This document shows positions 1 to 4,838 of a stretch of 7,320 nt of DNA, one piece after another (position 1 is the stretch's first letter; each line of letters starts with the position of its first letter). The notes under the pieces are model-generated. The model did not search any database. It saw only the letters and a list, made by a program, of their open reading frames with translations, and was not told where the DNA came from. The stretch comes from CAYZJD01 sp964478455 (GTDB lineage: Bacteria > Acidobacteriota > Terriglobia > Bryobacterales > Bryobacteraceae), in assembly GCA_964478455.1 (NCBI GenBank), contig CAYZJD010000247.1, positions 1-7,320 of the forward strand, written 5' to 3'. Made by a program: the position numbers and the translations under genes.

Positions 1-85
1 TGCTCGAACGAACCGGCGATGCGGGGGAGGCGCGCCCGCCGCAACAGCAGGCGCGCCTCCCCCGCATCGCCGGTTCGTTCGAGCA
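1..85. repeat. Perfect 36-bp inverted repeat (fold-back) at left edge
   Basis: Positions 1-36 and 50-85 are exact reverse complements (36 of 36), separated by a 13-nt loop at 37-49. Each arm carries GGCGCGCC at its loop-proximal end. The right arm fits smoothly into the minus-strand reading frame that starts at 170, reading as a TPR-like helix. The left arm only repeats that stretch backwards. Position 1 is still paired (with 85), so the repeat may extend beyond the window. A perfect long palindrome with a short loop at a sequence end is typical of a fold-back chimera from assembly or amplification. A genuine cruciform-forming repeat is the alternative. The repeat itself is certain; its biological reality is not. 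Confidence 0.95.
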
Positions 86-170
86 GGCGCGCACGTTCCA
101 CCGTGCTCTGCGCCTGGAGATGGAGACCCAACGTCAGGGGCCCCAGAAGGAGAAACATTCCCCACTTCAT
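1..170 (-). CDS. Secreted TPR-like protein, N-terminal part only (runs off the left edge)
   Basis: The frame opens with ATG at 170-168 and stays open to the window edge. The protein begins MKWGMFLLLGPLTLGLHLQA, a Lys near the N-terminus followed by a hydrophobic core. It looks like a Sec signal peptide, with a likely signal peptidase I cut after LQA, so the product would be periplasmic or secreted. The mature part, STVERARLLERTGDAGEA and then RLLLRRA, has the Leu/Ala/Gly spacing of a tetratricopeptide (TPR) helix pair. A GAGGG-type purine stretch lies about 10 nt upstream of the start. The gene follows the DUF1015 gene on the same strand after 139 bp. Everything encoded left of about position 49 falls in the inverted-repeat arm and may not be real sequence, so the protein beyond about residue 41 should not be trusted. 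The TPR assignment rests on under two helices and is tentative. Confidence 0.5.
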   Translation of the reverse strand, partial: MKWGMFLLLGPLTLGLHLQAQSTVERARLLERTGDAGEARLLLRRARLPRIAGSFE

Positions 171-309
171 GACACTGCGCCCTCGCCTGATGTTGACCTT
201 TTGAGCTAATGTACCACTTTTAACCCTACCCAGGAACGTAGCCATTGTATGACGGCCGCCCCCTCGCCGCTTGCAGTTCGATTGTAAACTTCCAGCCTGG
301 CGCTCCGGG

Positions 310-1551
310 CTATTCTTCCAGCTTGTGTATGGTGAGGCCTGAGAGCAGCTTGGGATAGAAGTCAGTGGACTTCTGCGGCATGACGCCGCCGCTGAAGGCG
401 ATGCGGGCGACGTCATCGATTGAGGTCGGCTCGAGCAGGAAAGCCAACTGGGCGGAGCCTTGGTGCACCTCGGCGGCCGCCGCCTCGATTCCCCGGATGT
501 AGCGGATGTTCTGTTCGCGCCGGACGGATTCCTCGTCGAGGCCGAGCAGCTCGCCCAGGATCCGTTCATGCAGAACATTCACATCGAGCTGGCCCTCGGC
601 GCGCTCCGCTTCGAGCAGCACAATGGCCGGAGGGCTGCCCAGGACGACACCGATGCGGATGCGCCCCGCATGCGGCTCCTCCCAAGCCCTTCGCAAGGCC
701 TCGAGCGAGCCCGCCTCAACGACCTGGCAGTTTACCCTCGCCCGGTCGAGGAAGCCGCCGGTTTCCACTCCCGTGACCAGCCGGTGCGTCGCCAGGATCC
801 GCAAGCCCGACGAGTGCATGTTCACAAACGTCATCATGACCCTGCGCGCATCTTCCAGTTCGGGATGTTCGTTGCGGAAGGCGAGCGCGGTTTCGTAGCG
901 GTGGTGGCCGTCGGCGATGAGCAGCTTCTTGGATGCCATCACCTGGCGGATCCGCGCCACCAGCGCCGGCTCGGCGATCTTCCACAGTCTGTGAATCGCG
1001 CCGTATTCGTCGCTGACCTCTGAAGTCGTCTCCGCCCGCGCCACGATGTCGAGGATGCGATCGATCTCGCCCGCCGGGTCCGGGTAGAGCATGAAGATCT
1101 GGCCGAAATGCGCCCGGGTGTGGCGCAGCAATTCGAGGCGGTCCTTCTTCGGGCCCGAGAGCGTGTGCTCGTGGCGATGCACGACGCCTTCCGAGTAGTC
1201 CTCCACCGCTCCCAGCCCGATGAACCCCTTGCGAATCAGCGACCCCGGGGCGTCAGGGAGGGTAAACTCCTGGAAGTACGCGAACAGGCTCGGTTCCGCT
1301 TCCTGAACCAGCACCCCGGTGTCGATCCACTGGTCGAAGTAGCCAGCCGCCCTGGTGTAAGTGTTCTCGTCCTCGTTGTCGGTCGGGAGACGTTCGCCAA
1401 GGATGATTCGCACCAGGTTGTGCCGGTTCAGCGACAGGTACCGCGCTCGCATCTCCGGCGTGATCTTGTCGTAAGGCTGTGTGAGAAGATCCTCCAGCCT
1501 GCCCGCCCTCTGGCTGTAGCGGTACGGCTGGAATGGGAAAACCTGCGCCAT
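310..1551 (-). CDS. DUF1015 (COG4198) family protein
   Basis: This is a 413-residue cytoplasmic protein with no signal peptide or membrane segment. Family hallmarks are visible along its whole length: an N-terminal block with QPYDKI (residues 25-30), a GVVHRHEHT segment (122-130), the strongly conserved IADGHHRYETA box (212-222), a DVNVLHERIL segment (323-332), and the C-terminal MPQKSTDFYPKLLSGL block (391-406). Length and motif order match an intact DUF1015 member. The biochemical function of the family is not established. The GHHRYE box recalls the GxRR box of ParB-fold nucleotide-binding proteins, some of which are free-serine kinases, but that link is inference. I chose the ATG at 1551, where MAQVFPFQPYRY begins the conserved region and a GAGAG stretch lies about 10 nt upstream. 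An in-frame ATG at 1728 would add 59 unconserved, Arg/Cys-rich residues and fill the whole divergent promoter region. The gene diverges from the Tad operon and has no partner here that reveals a pathway. Confidence 0.88.
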   Translation of the reverse strand: MAQVFPFQPYRYSQRAGRLEDLLTQPYDKITPEMRARYLSLNRHNLVRIILGERLPTDNEDENTYTRAAGYFDQWIDTGVLVQEAEPSLFAYFQEFTLPDAPGSLIRKGFIGLGAVEDYSEGVVHRHEHTLSGPKKDRLELLRHTRAHFGQIFMLYPDPAGEIDRILDIVARAETTSEVSDEYGAIHRLWKIAEPALVARIRQVMASKKLLIADGHHRYETALAFRNEHPELEDARRVMMTFVNMHSSGLRILATHRLVTGVETGGFLDRARVNCQVVEAGSLEALRRAWEEPHAGRIRIGVVLGSPPAIVLLEAERAEGQLDVNVLHERILGELLGLDEESVRREQNIRYIRGIEAAAAEVHQGSAQLAFLLEPTSIDDVARIAFSGGVMPQKSTDFYPKLLSGLTIHKLEE

Positions 1552-1733
1552 AGCGGGGAAGCTCTCAGGATAACAGCAGCCGCCCGCGCACGGTCGGTGC
1601 TTACTGTGGCTGTCCATCGGGTTAAGCTGTGCCCCTGAGACAGGCTCCGCGATTTTCCTTCCCGGCCTCAGCGCTTTTTTCGAGTAGCGGCGCCGCTCTG
1701 CCGTTCTACACTTCGGAATAGAGGCCATCCACC
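1552..1733. promoter_or_regulatory. Divergent intergenic region between DUF1015 and the Tad operon
   Basis: These 182 bp must hold the promoter of the minus-strand DUF1015 gene and that of the plus-strand pilus operon, because the two are transcribed away from each other. A TACACT hexamer at 1707-1712 is a possible -10 element for the operon, but no convincing -35 lies at the right distance. A 12-bp perfect palindrome, AGCGGCGCCGCT, sits at 1686-1697. In GC-rich DNA that is only a weak operator candidate. The ribosome binding site of the first pilus gene is GAGG at 1721-1724, 9 nt before its ATG. Confidence 0.4.
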
Positions 1734-2798
1734 ATGCGCGCTGATGACGCCGCGTCCCCTCGCCGCGGATTCACCCTCATAGCTACGGGCGTCTGCCTGG
1801 TGGCCATGATCGGCGGGCTCGGGCTCGCAGCCGATCTGGGTCGCTTGTACATCGTCCGCAACGAGTTGCAGGCCTACGCGGACGGCGCCGCTCTGGATGC
1901 CGCCCTCGAACTCGACGGCTCCACCGCTGGAATCGCTCGCGCCTCGGCTGTGGTCGCCGCCAGCACCAACCGGTGGAACATGGGTACGCTGCCGCTCACG
2001 GGAACCGTGACGGACTTCTCCGCGGCGGCATCCGGACCATGGGAATCAAGCCCGAGTCCCGCGGACGGTTGCCGCTATGTGCGCGTTCAAGCTTCGGCGA
2101 CGCTCTCGCTGTATTTCCTTCCGGTGGTCGCGGCGCGGAGAACGGCCACCGTCAACGCCAAGGCGATTGCCGGCCAGGTGCTGAAGACCAACTACCCGGA
2201 AGGGCTGCTGCCGTTCTCGCCCTTTCCGCACGACGAGGCCGATTCGAACTTCGGATATACCGTTGGCCGGCGCTATACCCTGCGCTGGGGCCCGAATCCG
2301 AATCCCGGACCGAACGTCTGCGAGGGCGACAACGATCAGGTCTGGGTAGACAAGGCTGAAGAGGGCAACGCCTCCGAGCGCGGCTACATCGAGGAGACGA
2401 GCTCCGCCGTGATCCGCGCCGCGATCGAGCAGAATTATCAAACGCGCCCGCTGGCCGTCGGCGATACGGTGGACATGACGGGCGGCAACAAGCAGACCCA
2501 GCGCGACAGCCTCATCGCCCGCGTCAATCAGGACACGGACAACACCTCGGCCACGTTCGCCGAGTACGAGGCCGCCGACGCCGGCAACGGCCGCAGGCTG
2601 GTGGCGGTGCCGATCAACACCTGGCATCCGGAATACCGCGTCATCGGATTCGCGGCCTTCTTTCTGCTGCCGCCGTCGGAGTACCCGCACGGCGGGAACA
2701 AGTCGTTTTGCGCTGAGTTCGTCGGTCCCTTCGTGCAGGGAAGCCGGCGCAAGGGCTCGGGCGGCACCGGTGCCTACGTGGTGAGGCTGGTCGAATGA
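1734..2798 (+). CDS. TadG-like pilus assembly / pseudopilin protein
   Basis: This 354-residue protein has the layout of the TadE/TadG-like family (PF13400-type N-terminus). A short basic leader (residues 1-11) is followed by a hydrophobic helix at about 13-33, then ADLGRLYIVRNELQAYADGA (33-52), the conserved D-GR-Y-...-LQ-AD-A stretch that follows the helix. The remaining 300 or so residues would lie outside the cytoplasmic membrane. They contain a beta-rich stretch (YVRVQASATLSLYFLPVV, 115-132), the GLLPFSPF segment (157-164), a CEGDN motif (196-200) and RGYIE (216-220). No von Willebrand A domain follows, unlike long TadG proteins of proteobacteria. The leader reads RRG-FTLIA, resembling a prepilin peptidase site but with Ala where Glu is expected at +5. 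It is the first gene of a three-gene operon, and its stop overlaps the next start in an ATGA arrangement. Its role is probably pilus assembly or surface display at the envelope. The exact role is unproven. Confidence 0.8.
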   Translation: MRADDAASPRRGFTLIATGVCLVAMIGGLGLAADLGRLYIVRNELQAYADGAALDAALELDGSTAGIARASAVVAASTNRWNMGTLPLTGTVTDFSAAASGPWESSPSPADGCRYVRVQASATLSLYFLPVVAARRTATVNAKAIAGQVLKTNYPEGLLPFSPFPHDEADSNFGYTVGRRYTLRWGPNPNPGPNVCEGDNDQVWVDKAEEGNASERGYIEETSSAVIRAAIEQNYQTRPLAVGDTVDMTGGNKQTQRDSLIARVNQDTDNTSATFAEYEAADAGNGRRLVAVPINTWHPEYRVIGFAAFFLLPPSEYPHGGNKSFCAEFVGPFVQGSRRKGSGGTGAYVVRLVE

Positions 2799-3259
2799 GG
2801 AAGCCCATCCGTGTGGGCTTTGGCGAGCGGGGCAACGCCCTGATCGAATTCGCGCTGTCCTTCGGATTGCTCTTCGCGGTCTTCTCCGGCGTCTTCCAGT
2901 TCGGCTACGCGTATTTCGTTTACAACGAGGTGGAAAGCGCGGTGCGTTCCGGTGCTCGCTACGCCTCGCTGCGTGTTTACGATTCGGCCACTGCCGAGCC
3001 GACCGAGGCGTATCGCACCGCCGTGCGCAACATGGTGATTTACGGGGACCCTTCAGGCGGCGGCCAACCCATCGCGCCGGGCCTGTCCGCGGACAATGTG
3101 ACGGTGGCCGTCACCATGGAGCGCAACGTTCCCAGGTCGGTAGCGGTCTCCGTCACGAACTACTCGATCAATGCCGTGGTTAAGACCATCACGTTGAACG
3201 GAAAGCCCAGGCTCTCCCTGTCTTACATGGGCCGGTTCGCGCCGCCGGCGGAGGAGTGA
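2795..3259 (+). CDS. TadE-like pseudopilin (first copy)
   Basis: This 154-residue TadE-family protein has a leader ending GERG, then NALIEFALSFGLLFAVFSGV (residues 14-33), so a prepilin peptidase cut after Gly13 would leave Glu at +5, as expected of Tad pseudopilins. After the helix comes FQFGYAYFVYNEVESAVRSG (34-53), the usual amphipathic extension that precedes an ARYAS segment. The rest is a small extracytoplasmic domain with beta-strand character and no cysteine. TadE proteins are minor pseudopilins processed by the TadV peptidase and needed for Flp pilus biogenesis. Here that role is inferred from family membership. The start ATG overlaps the preceding stop by 4 nt with GTGAGG upstream, so translation is coupled. 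Its stop overlaps the third gene by one base. Confidence 0.87.
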   Translation: MRKPIRVGFGERGNALIEFALSFGLLFAVFSGVFQFGYAYFVYNEVESAVRSGARYASLRVYDSATAEPTEAYRTAVRNMVIYGDPSGGGQPIAPGLSADNVTVAVTMERNVPRSVAVSVTNYSINAVVKTITLNGKPRLSLSYMGRFAPPAEE

Positions 3260-3711
3260 TGAGACCGGCGCCGTTTCCATCGGGCCCCGAACACGCCACG
3301 CGTCCGGCGAGGAGGCAAGGCAGCGCCGGCCTCGAAGCCGCCTTGGTCACGCTCGTCTTCGTTGCCATGCTCATCGGGATCTTCGACCTCGGCCAGATCC
3401 TGTTCGTGCAGCAAACATTCGTAGCCAGGGTCAGAAGCGCGGCGCGCTACGGCGTTGTCCGCGCCTACGACGCCGAGGCGATCCGCAACACCGTGCTCTT
3501 CGGCCAGCCGGCGGCGCCCGAAGGCATGACCTCGGGCATCTTCGGCCTGACGCCGGGGATGGTCTCGGTCACCCGCAGCGACGTTGGGGCCAGCGAGGAG
3601 CGGATTACGGTGACCATTGCAGGCTACCCGTACCGCCTCTTCTCGCCCTGGATTGGCGGGGCCATGACCGGCCGCCCCGTTACGATCAGCCTGCCGGTGG
3701 AAATGCCGTAG
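3259..3711 (+). CDS. TadE-like pseudopilin (second copy)
   Basis: This 150-residue paralogue of the previous gene has a longer basic leader (about 21 residues) that ends RRQG. The helix SAGLEAALVTLVFVAMLIGI (residues 22-41) follows, with Glu at +5 after Gly21. The post-helix segment FDLGQILFVQQTFVARVRSA (42-61) and AARYGVVRAYD (61-71) mirror the first copy. The C-terminal domain is short and ends VTISLPVEMP. The two copies are clearly related but divergent, so they probably occupy different positions in one pilus tip or assembly complex (inference). I use the ATG at 3259, in a TGATG overlap with the previous stop. A GTG one codon earlier (3256) is also possible. GGAGG at 3250-3254 serves either start but sits close. 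The operon ends here, followed by a strong hairpin 27 bp downstream. Confidence 0.86.
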   Translation: MRPAPFPSGPEHATRPARRQGSAGLEAALVTLVFVAMLIGIFDLGQILFVQQTFVARVRSAARYGVVRAYDAEAIRNTVLFGQPAAPEGMTSGIFGLTPGMVSVTRSDVGASEERITVTIAGYPYRLFSPWIGGAMTGRPVTISLPVEMP

Positions 3712-3738
3712 CGGCCTGGGCCGTCATCTCGGCACTCC

Positions 3739-3800
3739 AGGGGTCAGCCTGACCTGCCCCGTTCTTCTCGTGAAAAATGGGGCAGATCAGGCTGACCCCT
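3739..3800. repeat. REP/MITE-like palindromic element (62-nt hairpin)
   Basis: Arms 3739-3760 and 3779-3800 are 22 nt each and complementary except for one C/A mismatch. Inside them, 3761-3767 and 3772-3778 pair again (one G-T pair, one mismatch) around a 4-nt TCGT loop, so nearly all 62 nt fold into one long hairpin. Each arm contains the GGGGTCAGCCTGA block. GGGGTCAG-type ends next to short A/T runs resemble the non-autonomous palindromes moved by REP-associated Y1 tyrosine transposases. That resemblance comes from general knowledge, not from a search. No transposase gene is in the window. Confidence 0.7.
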
Positions 3801-3803
3801 TTT
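3739..3803 (+). terminator. Possible intrinsic terminator of the Tad operon
   Basis: The hairpin described for this interval is followed directly by four T residues (3800-3803) on the plus strand, 27 bp after the last pilus gene stop. Its position and the T run suit termination. The stem is far longer than typical and the T run is short, so termination may be incidental to a repeat element. The minus strand has no T run after the hairpin. Confidence 0.4.
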
Positions 3804-3849
3804 GGTGGCATCATGAAAAGGACCAAACAACCGGAGGTCTGCGAAATCC

Positions 3850-4452
3850 ATGCTCAAACAATCGATCATCTTACTCTCGTGCATGGCGCTGGCCGCCCCG
3901 CTCGCGCTTGCCGCCGAGAAGAGCGACGGCCAGTGGGAGAGCATCTTCGACGGCAAGTCCCTCAACGGCTGGAAGCCTAACGAGAATCCCGAGAGCTGGA
4001 CCGTCGAGGACGGCTGCATCGTCGGCAGAGGCAAAGTGAGCCATCTCTTCTACATGGAAGAGGCCTGCGAAAATTGCGAGTTCAAGGCGAAAGTGAAGCT
4101 GAGCAAGAACGGCAATTCCGGCATGTACTTCCGTGCGGAGTTCATGCCCGGCTGGCCGAAAGGCTACGAGGCGCAGGTGAACAACTCGAGTCCGGACCCG
4201 AGGCGCACCGGCAGCCTTTACGGTTTCGTTGACGTGAAGGAGCAACTGGTTCCGGACGACACCTGGTGGGAGCAGCACGTCATTGCCGACGGCAACCACA
4301 TCATCATCAAGGTGAACGGCAAGACGGTGGTAGATTTCGTGGACGAGAAGAACAGTTTCTCGAAAGGCTACCTGGCGTTGCAGCAGCACGATCCCGGCAG
4401 CGTGGTCCATTACAAGGACCTCATGATGAAGAAACTGCCGGTAAAGGAATAG
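3850..4452 (+). CDS. Exported DUF1080 / 3-keto-disaccharide hydrolase domain protein
   Basis: This 200-residue protein is a single DUF1080 domain (PF06439, now named 3-keto-disaccharide hydrolase) behind a signal peptide. Residues 1-21 (Lys3, hydrophobic core, ending ALA before AEK) look like a Sec signal cut by signal peptidase I. An LLSC at 8-11 superficially recalls a lipobox, but the hydrophobic core continues past the Cys. Domain hallmarks are WESIFDGKSLNGW (29-41), SWTVEDGCIVGRG (49-61), NGNSGMYFRAEF (87-98), GYEAQVNNS (105-113), TGSLYG (120-125), the IIIKVNGKTVVDFVD strands (151-165) and KGYLALQQHDPGSVVHYKDL (172-191). The fold is a concanavalin-like beta sandwich. Characterised relatives hydrolyse 3-keto-glycosides or disaccharides formed by periplasmic oxidoreductases. 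The substrate here is unknown. Start choice: GGAGG at 3833-3837, 12 nt upstream. No oxidoreductase partner lies next to it in this window. Confidence 0.87.
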   Translation: MLKQSIILLSCMALAAPLALAAEKSDGQWESIFDGKSLNGWKPNENPESWTVEDGCIVGRGKVSHLFYMEEACENCEFKAKVKLSKNGNSGMYFRAEFMPGWPKGYEAQVNNSSPDPRRTGSLYGFVDVKEQLVPDDTWWEQHVIADGNHIIIKVNGKTVVDFVDEKNSFSKGYLALQQHDPGSVVHYKDLMMKKLPVKE

Positions 4453-4601
4453 CAGGGCAGCGGGGATCAGCCACAAGAAACACGAAGGGGCGATCACTTC
4501 TCGGCCCGTGCTCGAAGCAGGTGTTGACCGCCCTCACGTTGCGCAGGAGCGCCGCGCTTTTCAAGCGCCTTCCGTCCGGCTGTTCACCGCTTCTTACTGC
4601 C

Positions 4602-4646
4602 AGCCGCTAGCCGAGGGTAACCGCCCCCTCGCCTGCTTGTACGGCT
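4602..4646. repeat. Nested stem-loop, candidate intergenic repeat
   Basis: An outer AGCCG/CGGCT pair (4602-4606 with 4642-4646) encloses an inner CGAGGG/CCCTCG stem (4612-4617 with 4626-4631) around TAACCGCC. Both stems are short, and chance pairing in GC-rich DNA is possible. It could be a degenerate intergenic repeat, but no second full copy is present here. Confidence 0.3.
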
Positions 4647-4700
4647 CTATTTGCACCTCCTCCGGCCGGCCTCGCGACCGGCTGACTCGGCGATAAGGCA

Positions 4701-4718
4701 GAACCGCTCTGGCGGTTC
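4701..4718. terminator. Short GC-rich hairpin between convergent genes, possible terminator
   Basis: GAACCGC and GCGGTTC form a perfect 7-bp stem with a TCTG loop. The position between two converging genes would suit a bidirectional terminator, but neither strand has a real T run after the stem, so factor-independent termination is doubtful. Confidence 0.3.
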
Positions 4719-4769
4719 CATCTCGATTGTATTCGAACTGCCGGCTTTGTCAAGAGTACTTTGAGTCTA

Positions 4770-4838
4770 ATCCTTCATGGGATCAACCCTAGCCGCCGCA
4801 GCAAAGCATCCGGGTCCGGATCGCGACCCATGAAGGAT
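4770..4838. repeat. 12-bp inverted repeat spanning the oligopeptidase stop codon, with nested hairpin
   Basis: ATCCTTCATGGG (4770-4781) is the exact reverse complement of CCCATGAAGGAT (4827-4838), with 45 nt between. Inside the spacer, ATCCG and CGGAT (4808-4812 and 4817-4821) form another small hairpin. The window-left arm includes the TGA stop of the minus-strand oligopeptidase gene, so the structure would form at the very 3' end of its mRNA. No T run follows. It may protect the transcript end or aid termination, but chance is not excluded. Confidence 0.5.

Larger units (their letters stand above)
4453..4774. other. Gene-free convergent intergenic region with small hairpins
   Basis: These 322 bp separate the plus-strand DUF1080 gene from the minus-strand oligopeptidase gene, which converge here. 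No open frame in either direction has a recognisable protein or a good start. The stretch holds three separate short stem-loops: GCGCTT/AAGCGC at 4554-4568, a nested one at 4602-4646, and GAACCGC/GCGGTTC at 4701-4718. I see no tRNA or other recognisable RNA gene. Confidence 0.7.

Noticed and set aside
256..273. CCGCCCCCTCGCC shared with 4621-4633 as a possible dispersed repeat
   Set aside because: A 13-nt GC-rich match within 7.3 kb of GC-rich sequence is expected by chance, and the flanks do not align convincingly.
1686..1697. 12-bp palindrome AGCGGCGCCGCT as an operator upstream of the Tad operon
   Set aside because: A single 12-bp palindrome is expected by chance in a window this size and GC content, and no second copy supports it. 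It is mentioned only within the intergenic entry.
1552..1728. N-terminal extension of the DUF1015 gene to an ATG at 1728
   Set aside because: The added 59 residues are unconserved and rich in Arg and Cys, and the start would lie 5 bp from the divergent pilus gene, leaving no promoter space. The conserved family start is MAQVFPFQPY at 1551.
2046..2690. Minus-strand open frame of 214 codons over the TadG-like gene
   Set aside because: It is antisense to a gene with clear TadG-like features and operon overlaps, and its translation shows no known domain.
3813..3980. Small plus-strand frame starting MKRTKQPEVC just ahead of the DUF1080 gene
   Set aside because: It lacks its own ribosome binding site, overlaps the DUF1080 gene in another frame for most of its length, and becomes Arg-rich shadow sequence.
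3871..4497. Minus-strand open frame of 208 codons over the DUF1080 gene
   Set aside because: It is the mirror of a gene with clear domain motifs, signal peptide and ribosome binding site. The translation shows no family features.
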